DNA from: Bombiscardovia nodaiensis
GTDB taxonomy: Bacteria; Actinomycetota; Actinomycetes; Actinomycetales; Bifidobacteriaceae
Direction of reading: 5' to 3'
NCBI GenBank assembly: GCA_033127725.1
Contig: AP026798.1
Coordinates: forward strand, 186,001-250,000
Length of the DNA stretch: 64,000 bases
In this document: positions 48,310 through 56,940 of the stretch, in pieces
How positions within the stretch are numbered: the first letter of the stretch is position 1
Layout: every line of letters begins with the position of its first letter
Notes under the pieces: generated by a model
Told to the model about the DNA's origin: nothing
The model's input: the letters and a program-made list of their open reading frames with translations, nothing else
Databases searched by the model: none
Position numbers and translations under genes: made by a program

Positions 48310-48830
48310 CACCATATATAAATAAGTCGGACCAGAATGGAGCCCGATCACAAAAGCACCAACGGGTGAAACGGAGCTGAACTGTATTACCAGCCGCAAC
48401 CCCTACCCGAAGCGCAACGTACCCTTCTGACACCACCAGTATAGCATCAGTGTGCTTCTCTTTTTTGCTCTAATTGTGGCGGTTAGGGTGTTTGGGCTCT
48501 CGGCTGTGGTGTCTTCCCCACCCCTTTCCTGGATTCTTTCGTTTAGCTCTGGGGGTGTAGGTGGGCGTGAGCGTTGCTTGGTTTGCGCTCTGATTGGTTC
48601 GTTTCGTCTCTTTCAGGCGCTGATTGTGTGTGAATTGGTACGTTTCGTGCTTTGGGGCGCTGTTGGTGGGGTTGGCTGTTCAGCAAGGGGAACTTCTTAT
48701 TGCTTCACAACCAACCCCACCAACAGCTCGCTTCGCATCGCGGGTGGGGACTGCGCTTCGCTGATCCGCTCTCTTGCTTTGTTTCTGGCGCTTCGGCCTT
48801 GACGGTTGGGTTGGGCACGAGCGGAATATT
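48310..48830. other. 520-bp region without a convincing gene
   Basis: Open frames here are low-complexity and lack ribosome sites. It contains an imperfect direct repeat (GCGCTCTGATTG..CGTTTCGT near 48588 and GCGCTGATTG..CGTTTCGT near 48617) and the long inverted repeat listed next. Confidence 0.45.
48659..48727. repeat. 17-bp perfect inverted repeat with 35-nt loop
   Basis: GCTGTTGGTGGGGTTGG (48659-48675) is exactly complementary to CCAACCCCACCAACAGC (48711-48727); inside, GCAA/TTGC can extend the fold. It lies about 100 bp beyond the end of the RCC1 gene on the minus strand and could be its terminator, a structured RNA, or a remnant of a small mobile element. Confidence 0.55.
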
Positions 48831-49466
48831 TTAGCTTCGGGAGTTTGTTTGATTAGGGCGGAGGGAGTGCTTGCCCTCTTTGCGTTTGCGGGCCTGTGAT
48901 AGTTGGTGGCCTGCTAGAGATACTGCCGTGATGGCGGTGAGGGCTATGAACGTAGCGCCCGTGTAGCGCTGGAGGGGGATGGCTCCGGCGGTGGGCAGGG
49001 TGAATAGGGCGTAGTAGGTGAAGCCGTTGGGCACGATGTAGTCGGGTTGGGGGGTGCCGTCGATGGTCCAGCGGATTTTAACTTCGACGTTTTCGTCGGG
49101 TGTGTGTTGTGGGGTGTTGGCTTTCCAGTTGTGGTTGGCTGCGTCGTAGGTGAGGTTTTCGCCGGCTTCGCTGCCGAAGTGGAGGCCGGTTACTGTGATG
49201 GGGAGGGGTGTGGCGTGTAGGGGCGTGTAGGAGTGGGCGTTGGTGTTGCCAACTCCGGTGGGGATGGTGTCGTTGCCGAGTTCGCCCCATTGGTTGTCGC
49301 CCCAGAGCCACAGGTTTTTTGTGCTGTCGAGCGTTATGGTGTGCCATGCGCTGGTGTAGATGCGTGTGGTGTTGGCGGGGAGATTGCTGGTGATGTTGGT
49401 TGGGTTGGGGCTGCCGCCGTTGTTGCTGCTGGCGGGTGTGGGGCTGCCGGTGCCCAGCTGGCCGTA
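48831..49466 (-). pseudogene. frameshifted 3' end of the RCC1 surface-protein gene with LPxAG sorting signal
   Basis: In the frame one base off from the main ORF, reading on from about 49466, the RCC1 pattern continues without a stop: GQLGTGS, LDSTKNLWLWGDNQWGELG, and then a terminal domain. It ends with the sorting signal LPTAG, a hydrophobic helix (about 20 residues) and a basic tail KRKEGKH before the stop at 48831. This is plainly the natural C-terminus of the gene listed at 49334-52192. A single-base deletion near 49463-49467 would explain the break; it may be a true mutation or a sequence error. Confidence 0.75.
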
Positions 49467-52192
49467 TAGGTTGTGCCCCAGGCCCAGGTGTTGCCGGTGG
49501 AGTCGGTGGCGAACGCGGAGTAGGAGCTTGTGCTGGTGTAGAGCTTGGTGATGCTCCGGCTGGCGAGTGAGGGGATGAGGGTTGGTGTGGTGCGGTTGGT
49601 GGTGTCGCCTAGTCCGAGTTCGCCGGACGGGTTTCCTCCCCAGCTGTAGAGGTGCTGGCTGCTGTCGAGAGCGTATGAGGATTGGTATCCTGCGCCGATG
49701 CTGGTGAAGGGGCCGCTTGCAGGGGGTGTGACTACTCGTGGTGTGACTTGGTTGGTGGTGGTGCCGTTGCCGAGCTGGCCGGTAGCGTTGTAGCCCCAGG
49801 TGTAGAGCTTGTTGCTGGAGGTGAGAATCATGGCGTGGTGGGTGCCGGTGGCGGCTTGTTTCACGGTTTCACCGTTGAGGTTGACTGGTACGGGTTCGAA
49901 TTGCGCGGCGAGGGTGTTGTCTGCGTTGCCGAGCTGGCCGCTGTCGTTGTGGCCCCAGGTGTAGACGGTGTTGGTGTTGGTGACGGCCAGGGTGAAGTCG
50001 TAGCTTGGGTAGATGTGGGTGAAGGTGACTCCTGCGGGCACGTGCACTTGCACGGGCGTGGTTTGCGCGAACGGGGCGGTTGTGATGCTGCTGCCATTGC
50101 CGAGCTGGCCGTATTGGTTGTTGCCCCAAGCCCAGAGGCGGCCGGTGGTGTCGAGGGCGAAGGAAGCGTTCATGCCGGCGAAGACTCGGTTGAAGCGCAC
50201 GCCTGCGGGCGGGGTGATGAGGGTGGGAATGTTGCGGTCTGTGGTGGTACCGTTGCCGAATTGGCCGTAGCCGTTGTAGCCCCAAGCGTAGGTGTTACCG
50301 TCGCTACCGATAGTCAGCGTATGCGTTATGCCGGTGCTGACTTGGGTGAAGCGAGTCTTGAGCTGCTGGGGGTTAGCGGTGATGGTGACGGGGGTGTTGG
50401 TGTTGACTGGGCCAGCTTGGGGTTTGAGGGTGAAGGTGATGTCGTCCCACAGGGCTGTGAGGGTCATAGTAGCGTTAACTGGGTCGGTGCCGAAGTCCCA
50501 AGGCACATCGCCCTGGAACCAGCCAGCAAAACGGTGGCCAGGCCAAGTGGGGTTGGGGTCGGGCATGAGGGTTGTATCGCCGTTGACAACTGACTGGTCG
50601 GGAACGGGAGTGGCATGGCCTCTGGCATCGCCCAGGTCGAAGTGGACCGTGTACGAGGTTTTGTATTCGTAGTCGAGGAGTGCGTCAGTTTGAGCAACGT
50701 TGCTCAATGTCCATTTGATGTGGACTTTAACCTTGCCTACTGGGTGGGCAGGGGCTTTTACATGCCACAAGTCGGTGACGGTGTCGTGTGTGAAGCCAGT
50801 GGCGTTGGTGGTGTCGAAGGTGATGCCGGTGATTTCGATTTTGGGGTCTGCTACTCGTACGGGGCTGAGGCGGTCGGTGGTGGTGCCGTCGCCCAGTTCA
50901 CCACGTTCGTTGGGTCCCCAAGCGTAGGCGTGTCCGTCACTGCCGATGCTGATGGCGGTGAGGGCTCCTGCGCTGATGCTGGTGACTTGGTAGTCTGCTG
51001 GCACGTTTGCTGGGTGATTGACTGGTACGGGGCTGTGTTGGTCAATATTGGTGCCGTTACCTACCAAGCCGATAGTGGGACTGCCTCCGCCCGCTACGCT
51101 GTTTTGGCCCCATGCGTAGGCCTGGTGATCGGTGCCGAGTGCGAGCATGTGCCATGCGCCGACGTAGATGTCAGTGAAGGGCACTGGTGTGTTGATGCGT
51201 GTGGGCCTGAACCGTTGGGTGGTGGTGCCGTCGCCAAGCTGTCCATAAGTATTCTGGCCCCAAGTATATAAGCTGCCATCATCCTTGCTGATACCTGCTA
51301 TCAAAAAACCGTTCCATCCTTTTGCGCAGATGGTTTTGAAATGGACGCCGCCTAAGACTGGTTGCGGGGTGAGTACTTTGTTACTGGTGGTGTTACTGGT
51401 GCCTAAATAGCCGTGTGGAGAGTCACCGTTCCATCCCCATGCGTAGGCGTTTCCGCTCGCATCAAGCGCCATAGAATACTGGAATCCTGCGCTGATGGTC
51501 GTGAACTTGATGCTAGTAGATATTTGTACTGGGGTGGTTGAGCTAGCTTCGTATGGTCCGCCTCCGCTTGCGGTATTGTTGCCGAATTGTCCGTAATAGT
51601 TGTTGCCCCAGGCCCATAGGTTGCCGCTAGTGTCTAATGCTAGCGCGTGATATGCTCCGGCGCTGATAGTTTTGAACTTTACACCTGCTGGCGTTTGCAC
51701 GCGCACGGGTATGTTCTTGTTAACGGTGCTGCCGTCACCTAGAACACCGGATCTGTTGTCGCCCCATGACCAGAGGCTGCCAGTTGAGTCAATGGCTAGG
51801 TTATACCAAGAGCCCAAGCTCACGGTGGTGAACTTGACGCCTGTGGGGACTCGTACTTTTACAGGGAGTGTGCTCGAATTGCTAAAAGTGCCGTTGCCTA
51901 GATTGCCGAACTGGTTTTGTCCCCATGCCCAGAGTGTGCCGTCTGTGTCGAAGGCCAGGGTGTGCACGTTAGCGGAGTATACGGATTTAAACTTGATGGT
52001 GGTTTTGAATGGAGGGGTGATGGCGACATCGTTGCCGCCTGCTGTGGGGCCGTAGGTGGGGTTGAGGGAGAAGCCTTGGGCGTCGGTTATGGGGTCAGCG
52101 TGGGCTGGACGGGTTAGGCTGGAGTGCCCCCCCCCCAGGACCAATAATGCGAAAGTGAGCGCTATCGCACTGGCTGAGCGTAAACGGCGCAT
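49334..52192 (-). CDS. secreted RCC1-repeat surface protein, C-terminally frameshifted
   Basis: A 952-residue product as read. A signal peptide (MRRLRSASAIALTF...AHA) is followed by a short IPT/TIG-like strand region and a first set of RCC1/BNR propeller repeats (about ten units of WGxNxxGQLGxGT with LALDTSGNLWAWG). Next come an InlB-type repeat (FAGWFQGDVPWDF ... LTALW), a second TIG-like segment and a second propeller. After WAWGTTYT near 49465 the sequence stops resembling RCC1, and the lost repeats and LPTAG anchor lie in another frame (48831-49466). If the frameshift is real, the product is released rather than wall-anchored. The start at 52192 has GAGGAG 4 nt upstream. Such proteins are probable adhesins; the ligand is unknown. 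A G10 tract lies in the signal-peptide codons. Confidence 0.85.
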   Translation of the reverse strand: MRRLRSASAIALTFALLVLGGGHSSLTRPAHADPITDAQGFSLNPTYGPTAGGNDVAITPPFKTTIKFKSVYSANVHTLAFDTDGTLWAWGQNQFGNLGNGTFSNSSTLPVKVRVPTGVKFTTVSLGSWYNLAIDSTGSLWSWGDNRSGVLGDGSTVNKNIPVRVQTPAGVKFKTISAGAYHALALDTSGNLWAWGNNYYGQFGNNTASGGGPYEASSTTPVQISTSIKFTTISAGFQYSMALDASGNAYAWGWNGDSPHGYLGTSNTTSNKVLTPQPVLGGVHFKTICAKGWNGFLIAGISKDDGSLYTWGQNTYGQLGDGTTTQRFRPTRINTPVPFTDIYVGAWHMLALGTDHQAYAWGQNSVAGGGSPTIGLVGNGTNIDQHSPVPVNHPANVPADYQVTSISAGALTAISIGSDGHAYAWGPNERGELGDGTTTDRLSPVRVADPKIEITGITFDTTNATGFTHDTVTDLWHVKAPAHPVGKVKVHIKWTLSNVAQTDALLDYEYKTSYTVHFDLGDARGHATPVPDQSVVNGDTTLMPDPNPTWPGHRFAGWFQGDVPWDFGTDPVNATMTLTALWDDITFTLKPQAGPVNTNTPVTITANPQQLKTRFTQVSTGITHTLTIGSDGNTYAWGYNGYGQFGNGTTTDRNIPTLITPPAGVRFNRVFAGMNASFALDTTGRLWAWGNNQYGQLGNGSSITTAPFAQTTPVQVHVPAGVTFTHIYPSYDFTLAVTNTNTVYTWGHNDSGQLGNADNTLAAQFEPVPVNLNGETVKQAATGTHHAMILTSSNKLYTWGYNATGQLGNGTTTNQVTPRVVTPPASGPFTSIGAGYQSSYALDSSQHLYSWGGNPSGELGLGDTTNRTTPTLIPSLASRSITKLYTSTSSYSAFATDSTGNTWAWGTTYTASWAPAAPHPPAATTAAAPTQPTSPAISPPTPHASTPAHGTP
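52127..52136. repeat. homopolymer C10 (G10 in the coding strand) in the signal-peptide region
   Basis: Ten consecutive C on the plus strand encode the Gly-Gly-Gly of LVLGGGHS in the RCC1 protein. At length 10 the frame is open; gain or loss of one base would end translation early. Slipped-strand variation is a reasonable inference. Confidence 0.7.
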
Positions 52193-52894
52193 GATGCTCC
52201 TCTTGGCGAGCCGGGCGCACTGGGTGCGGGCTCTGCAAACTGTGTGTGGTCTCAAGAATGCTGCACTTCCCCAAGGGCAGACGCGAGAGATACTTGTCCC
52301 AACTGATATATGGCTCAGTATAATCACGGGCGACCGGCTTACGCAAACGAGGAAATTACTTGCGCGGTATTTCCGCCGTGGGTGGCCTCGCCTTGCGGCT
52401 GCGGAAGTGGGGCGCAAAACGTAGACCGCACAGTACTTTAGAGCACAGTGCGTGGATTCGCTGACGGTGGTAGCCTGCAGCGATTTATCTTGCGACTGGG
52501 CGGACCGGGCACAAAGCCTACAAAGTCCACAAGGTTGACAAAGTCGACAAAGCTCATAAACCCACGAAGTCGACCCCAAAACCATAGGTAGCGATGGTTT
52601 TGAGACTGGGTAGCTTTGCGCCAAGAGAAGAGAAAAGAGCTCAGCGGCGGCAGTGGCGGCCTTGGGGGCGGGTCTGGATGCGCTTCCAAGTGGCGTAGGC
52701 TAGAGTTCATCGTCCATTAGTTGCTCTTTTGACAGGGCTAATTCAGCTCTGTACATGCGGCAGAACGATTAACGACTTGTGGCCGACTCTCAATGTCGGC
52801 AATGCAGCTCTGTACATGCGGCAGAAAGTATTTGAGCGCTATATGGTCCGACTCTTGTCAGCAGAGACGGCAATTGCACACTGACTACCTCCGC
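52193..52894. other. 700-bp intergenic region with two repeat families
   Basis: The RCC1 reading frame extends upstream here but shows Cys/Arg-rich, non-protein-like sequence. The region contains degenerate 9-bp repeats (52510-52575, variants of ACAAAGTCx) and the 22-bp exact repeat listed next. A promoter for the RCC1 gene must lie here, but I cannot place it. Confidence 0.5.
52744..52826. repeat. 22-bp exact direct repeat, 61-bp period
   Basis: CAGCTCTGTACATGCGGCAG plus AA occurs at 52744-52765 and 52805-52826. Each copy is followed after ~30 nt by CCGACTCT and a GTCGGC or GTCAGC, so the real unit is about 61 bp with a variable middle. Confidence 0.7.
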
Positions 52895-53689
52895 TCAGCT
52901 GTTGTCCTTCGCTACCTCGCCTGCACGCGCCAGGCCTGCAACCAGAACAAGCAAATCGAACACTAGGCACCAGGCTGCGGCCCATTCGCCCCAGGCATCG
53001 CGCTTATCGGATATACAATAATCGATCGCCCGCAGATCCTGCAGAAACCATAGCAATCCAATACCTGCTACTCCAAGAGCCAACGCAAACGATTCCCAAG
53101 CTCCGGTGCCCAAGAAGCTCACCAGCGCCCACGCCAGTATTGTGCACGTCACTAAATCAATGAACCACTCCACCCACCGACTCGAAAATCGGCCCGCCAG
53201 CAGCCACAGCCAGCACACTCCGCCCACAGCCACTGCGCAGACCCCCGCCACCACGCCACCCATCAACACCGGATGCTCACCCGTAGCGCCGCCAAACATA
53301 AATCCAAACCCCATGAAGTTATATGTAGACAATGGTAGAAACAACCACATAGGATATCTCCATCGCGACTGCACTATAAAAATAACCACAAGCCCACAGA
53401 CTACAGACGATATCAAAAACGGCATCTGAGCCCTGCGATCGGAGATGGGATTGCCCGTCGAACGATACCGGAAATACCCATACGCGCCGTTGGACACAAC
53501 CACTAGCAGGTACCAAGCAGCTTTACGCAGCACGCCAGAGCGCGAAAATACGCGGCCACCCGGCTCGGCCCTGGAGAAAACCTCCACCGCATACCGAAAA
53601 ATCGTCATCGATCCCTCAAGCAAGGATGACCCCTCAGGCAACTGTAAAGATGCCTCCTTAGCCTTCGCTCTCCCCTTCTTACCAGACAC
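52895..53689 (-). CDS. multi-pass membrane protein, Bax inhibitor-1/YccA-like
   Basis: A 264-residue protein with about seven hydrophobic helices after a ~55-residue charged N-terminus. The C-terminal segment FLQDLRAIDY ... WGEWAAAWCLVFDLLVLVAGL resembles the closing helices of the Bax inhibitor-1/YccA family, where a conserved Asp pair (here in LQD and VFD) is linked to proton or calcium leak. The middle helices contain FMFGGA and GVVAGVCAV. The assignment is tentative. The start is GTG at 53689 with GAGAGGGGAG 6 nt upstream. It is downstream of and in the same direction as the two-component system. Confidence 0.7.
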   Translation of the reverse strand: MSGKKGRAKAKEASLQLPEGSSLLEGSMTIFRYAVEVFSRAEPGGRVFSRSGVLRKAAWYLLVVVSNGAYGYFRYRSTGNPISDRRAQMPFLISSVVCGLVVIFIVQSRWRYPMWLFLPLSTYNFMGFGFMFGGATGEHPVLMGGVVAGVCAVAVGGVCWLWLLAGRFSSRWVEWFIDLVTCTILAWALVSFLGTGAWESFALALGVAGIGLLWFLQDLRAIDYCISDKRDAWGEWAAAWCLVFDLLVLVAGLARAGEVAKDNS

Positions 53690-53947
53690 AAGCAGCTCCC
53701 CTCTCGGAACAAGTACACAATGCTACCAGAGTTGGGTAACGCTTCCTGCATGAGTGCTCTGCTGAGCTGCGAAGTATACGACTGTATATGACTGGCATTT
53801 TCAGCACTCGCAGAGGTGCACCCTATGGTGATTGATGCTGACAGTTTGCCTGTGTCGCTCGGGATTTGGAGTTGGAAGATGCGCCTGGGCCCAGCATGGT
53901 GCTCGACATCCACCATCTGCGAGTCTGCTGAAATTTGATTGAAAATG
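53690..53947 (-). pseudogene. possible remnant ORF between response regulator and membrane protein
   Basis: On the minus strand an ATG at 53916 opens a frame that reads plausibly for ~68 codons (RRIFQLQIPSDTGK, SASITIGCTS, QLSRALMQEALPNSGS) and then degenerates as it overlaps the start of the 53689 gene. It could be a truncated small gene or a chance frame. No family is recognised and no ribosome site is clear. Confidence 0.22.
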
Positions 53948-54655
53948 CTAGAAATTATTGTCTGCTCCCCTTTTGTTGCCGAGGCCGGACTTGTACCAGG
54001 AGACGGCTACTTGGACGCGGTCGCGCAGGTGGAGCTTGGCGAGTAGGCGGCTGACGGCGCGGCGGGCGGAGGTGGGTTCGATGACCAGGCGGTCGGCGAT
54101 TTCAGCGTTGTTCAGGCCTTGGGCGATGAGGGCGGCCAGCTCGCGTTCGCGCTCGCTCAGGGAGGCGAAGGAGGCTCGGAAGGCGGCATTTGGGTCTGCG
54201 GCTGGAGGCACGGTTTGGCGGGCTCTACTGCGGTCGAGGAGCTGGCGGGTGATGCGCGGGGTCAGGACCGCGTCGCCCTCGGCCACGGCGTGGACGGCGG
54301 CCTGGAGTTGGGCGGTTTTCGTGTCTTTGAGGAGGAAACCGCTGGCACCGGCCTCGATGGCGCTGAAGGCATAGTCGTCTTGGTCGTAGGTGGTCAGGAT
54401 GAGCGTTTTGCAGGCGGGAAACTCCTGGCTGATTATGCGGGTAGCGTCCACGCCGTCCATGCGGGGCATCCGCACGTCCATCAAAATGACTTGTGGCAGG
54501 CCATGGCCCTGGGTCTGGCGCTCGCGCAGGAGTCCGATGGCCTGCGCGCCGTCGTCCGCCTCGGCCACCACCTGCAAGGCCTTGTCTTTGCTGATCATCA
54601 GCGACAGGCCCATGCGGGTGAGGCGGTCGTCGTCTACGAGCATGACAGGAATCAT
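53948..54655 (-). CDS. two-component response regulator, NarL/LuxR family
   Basis: A 235-residue DNA-binding regulator. The receiver domain has the acidic cluster DDD at 8-10, the phospho-acceptor Asp 60 (LMDVRMP), a conserved Thr in LILTTYD and Lys in FLLKDTK. The C-terminal LuxR-type helix-turn-helix (about 168-225) contains LSERERELAALIAQGLNNAEIADRL as its core. ATG at 54655 overlaps the kinase stop by 4 bp (ATGA), so the pair is translationally coupled. A longer upstream frame exists but lies inside the kinase gene. Likely targets are nearby genes, but none is proven. Confidence 0.95.
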   Translation of the reverse strand: MIPVMLVDDDRLTRMGLSLMISKDKALQVVAEADDGAQAIGLLRERQTQGHGLPQVILMDVRMPRMDGVDATRIISQEFPACKTLILTTYDQDDYAFSAIEAGASGFLLKDTKTAQLQAAVHAVAEGDAVLTPRITRQLLDRSRARQTVPPAADPNAAFRASFASLSERERELAALIAQGLNNAEIADRLVIEPTSARRAVSRLLAKLHLRDRVQVAVSWYKSGLGNKRGADNNF

Positions 54656-56178
54656 TGCGCTCGCTCCTTGCTCGTGGTCGGCTGCTGCGGATTTGGGTTC
54701 GGGTTCGGGTTCGGGTGCGGGGCCGGGTGGGGTTCCGGTTCGCAGGCGGGAATCCACGCCTGAACTCGCCAGCCTACCGGTGTAAAGCCATAGGTCAAGC
54801 GCCCGCCGAGGGCCTGTACGCGCTGGGCACACATGGCTAGACCCATGCCGCTTTCGCCACTTGAGCTTGCTGGTGCTGCCCCTGCTGGCCCTGTTGGCCC
54901 TGCTGGCGGCTGACCATTGTCCCATATTCTTACAACCATCGAACCATCGGACTGGTAGTCCCAGGCGAGTGTGATTTGGCTGACGGAGCGGCCGTGACGG
55001 ATGGCGTTAGTCAGCGCTTCCAGGCTCACCCAATAGCAGCAGTCGGCTTGGACGCGGTCGCTGCGGTGGCGCTTGCCGGTCTCGGTGAAAGCCAGCGCAA
55101 TGCCCAGGGCCCTGACGTGTGCCAGGGCGGGCGTAATGTCGTCCCAGTCGTGGAGGGGGCGCTGGGCGGCGGTTGAGCTGGGGGCCGCACCCGGGCTTAG
55201 GCTTACTCCTTCCTCAATTCCTGTGCCAGTATCGAGCGCAGTGTCGAGCGTCTTGTGCGCGGTGTCGGCTGCAGTATCAGTCGCAGCATCAAGCGCCCTG
55301 TCGGCGACATGAAAGCTGAGACTTTCGTCCTGCGCCAGTAGTTTCACCGCCTGCCGGGTCTGGTCCAGGCAATCCCGCGCCACCTCGTTAATGCCCGCCA
55401 GCGCCCGGTCGGTCTGCGCATTGCTGCCCTGCCCCTGCAAACCCTCAGAAAGGGCGATAATCGTGGTCAACCCGTGCCCCACGCTGTCGTGCAGCTCTGT
55501 GGTGACCCGCGCCCGCAGTACGGCCCGATCCCGCGCCCTGACCGCCGCTCGAGAGCGCTCTCGCTCCTGCTCCTGCAAGCTGGTCGCCCGCCTGGCCTCC
55601 CGCTGAAAACGAACTACGAGAGCGGCGGCCGCTGTCACCACCGCATAGAGTCCCATTTGTATGGTCATCGAGACCAGCATCCCCAATGGCAGGCTGTAAT
55701 CCATGTAGGCCATGAGCAGGAGCCAGCTGGTGAGCGCGCCGATGAAGCCTTGCCAGAGAGCGGCATTGAGCATCAGCGCGTAGAGGGCAATGAGCAGGGG
55801 CAAGATGAGGAAATCTGCCGTAGAGTTTCCGCGCAGGCGAAAGGCAACTGCCCCGCAGGCGAAGGCGACCGCCTGAACCGCAAAGACGGCAGCTGGGTGC
55901 TGCTCGCGCCAGATGAGCGCTGCCGAGACGAGCAAGGCCAGGAGCGCAAGGCTCGCATATGCGGGCAGGCCCGCTTGGTTGACCCAGGGCATGGACTGCG
56001 CCAGAGGGCCGAGCAGGTGGGCAATGGCGAGGCACCAGAGCATGTAGAGCAGGTTCAGCAGGGGGACTGCGCGCGACAGCAGGCCGCTGGGGCCCAGAAT
56101 GCGGCCAAGCCAAGCCCTGCGCCCGCCCCTGTTTGCGGCTGCACGAATGGGTTGCGGAGGTGCTGTCTGCTCTTGCAT
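54652..56178 (-). CDS. sensor histidine kinase, NarL-type partner (HisKA_3)
   Basis: A 508-residue membrane kinase. Five or six hydrophobic helices (about 35-185) form the sensor part without an obvious extracellular domain. A coiled coil rich in Arg/Glu leads to the phospho-acceptor motif ELHDSVGHGLTT with His at about 230, and the ATPase domain has EALTNAIRHG (N box), WDNGQPP and SGMGLAMCAQRVQALGG. A ~40-residue Ala/Asp/Thr-repeat insertion (TAADTAHKTLDTALDT) lies between the two domains, and the C-terminus ends in NPNPNPNP from a 6-bp repeat. It forms an operon with the response regulator; the lipoprotein gene precedes it by 61 bp and may be a sensor accessory. Confidence 0.94.
   Translation of the reverse strand: MQEQTAPPQPIRAAANRGGRRAWLGRILGPSGLLSRAVPLLNLLYMLWCLAIAHLLGPLAQSMPWVNQAGLPAYASLALLALLVSAALIWREQHPAAVFAVQAVAFACGAVAFRLRGNSTADFLILPLLIALYALMLNAALWQGFIGALTSWLLLMAYMDYSLPLGMLVSMTIQMGLYAVVTAAAALVVRFQREARRATSLQEQERERSRAAVRARDRAVLRARVTTELHDSVGHGLTTIIALSEGLQGQGSNAQTDRALAGINEVARDCLDQTRQAVKLLAQDESLSFHVADRALDAATDTAADTAHKTLDTALDTGTGIEEGVSLSPGAAPSSTAAQRPLHDWDDITPALAHVRALGIALAFTETGKRHRSDRVQADCCYWVSLEALTNAIRHGRSVSQITLAWDYQSDGSMVVRIWDNGQPPAGPTGPAGAAPASSSGESGMGLAMCAQRVQALGGRLTYGFTPVGWRVQAWIPACEPEPHPAPHPNPNPNPNPQQPTTSKERAQ
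54695..54716. repeat. (GGGTTC)n microsatellite in the kinase C-terminus
   Basis: Three and a half copies of GGGTTC encode Asn-Pro repeats. Changes in copy number stay in frame. Confidence 0.6.
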
Positions 56179-56239
56179 AACTCTATTATCCTCTGGTCTT
56201 GCCTGGTATGTGCTCGTGCTTCCGGGCGGTTCCGGGTTT

Positions 56240-56758
56240 TTACTGCCTCCCGGTGGCTGGCAAGTAGCTGAGCAGGGCGTCCATGTCGCCGCTGGGGACG
56301 CTCAAACTCAGGCGAACCGGGCCCACGTTCATGCGGACAGCCGATTCGCTGGGGTAGAGGAGCATTTGGCCCTCCGTTTCCATGGGTTTGCTGCGATCCA
56401 CCTGGTCGGGAATGCAGACAATCCAGCAGACCTTCTTGGGGTATTTTTTGAACACGACGGTGGCCGCGGGCTGGGTGTCTGCCGGAATGCTCGTGGGCCG
56501 CCAGCGATCCAGGTGCAGCCGGTCCATAAAACGGTCAATATCCTTCTCCCGGCTCAGCACTCGCTTGGGCGCGGAATTGTCTCCTACCTGCCAAAACTCC
56601 GCCGCCTCCCAGTCGTTGAGCGCGTCCTCGGCCGAGTCCCCCTGCACCCCGCAAGCCGAAAGCCCGGCCGCCAGCACGAGAGCGAGAACTAAGGCCAGTG
56701 CTGGCCCTATCGCTGCGACTAGGCCCCTTGCGCCCCTTGTTCGTGTGTGTGCTTGCAT
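56240..56758 (-). CDS. putative lipoprotein
   Basis: A 172-residue exported protein. The basic N-terminus (MQAHTRTRGARG) is followed by a hydrophobic helix and the lipobox LSAC, so Cys at about 36 would be lipidated. The mature part contains WQVGD, KKVCWIVCIPDQVDR and ends with SYLPATGRQ; I recognise no domain. I chose ATG at 56758 with GAGG upstream; a TTG at 56797 with GAGGAAGG is an alternative. It is the first gene of the lipoprotein-kinase-regulator unit, and four 34-bp repeats lie about 180-290 bp upstream. Confidence 0.75.
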   Translation of the reverse strand: MQAHTRTRGARGLVAAIGPALALVLALVLAAGLSACGVQGDSAEDALNDWEAAEFWQVGDNSAPKRVLSREKDIDRFMDRLHLDRWRPTSIPADTQPAATVVFKKYPKKVCWIVCIPDQVDRSKPMETEGQMLLYPSESAVRMNVGPVRLSLSVPSGDMDALLSYLPATGRQ

Positions 56759-56940
56759 AGCAGCCTCGCTTTCTTGCGCATCACTTTCGGCGTTCAATAC
56801 CTTCCTCTTCAGTGAACCCGAAAACGGCTGTCCGCGCTCGCTCGCGCCCCAAACTGACCACTTTTGTGTACAGGCGAGTTGGCGCTATCGGTGCGCAGGC
56901 CAAAATTGCTTGAAATACAAGGGTTTTGCCACCATACAAT

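Noticed and set aside
48452..48802. 116-codon plus-strand ORF
   Set aside because: Low-complexity hydrophobic/Ser/Cys translation, runs through the long inverted repeat and lacks a ribosome site.
49682..51271. long plus-strand ORFs opposite the RCC1 gene
   Set aside because: Mirror frames of the repetitive GC-rich minus-strand gene; their Gly/Val/Ala repeats only reflect the RCC1 codons.
52193..52624. N-terminal 144-residue extension of the RCC1 protein
   Set aside because: Cys/Arg-rich sequence derived from 9-bp repeats; a proper signal peptide with ribosome site begins at 52192.
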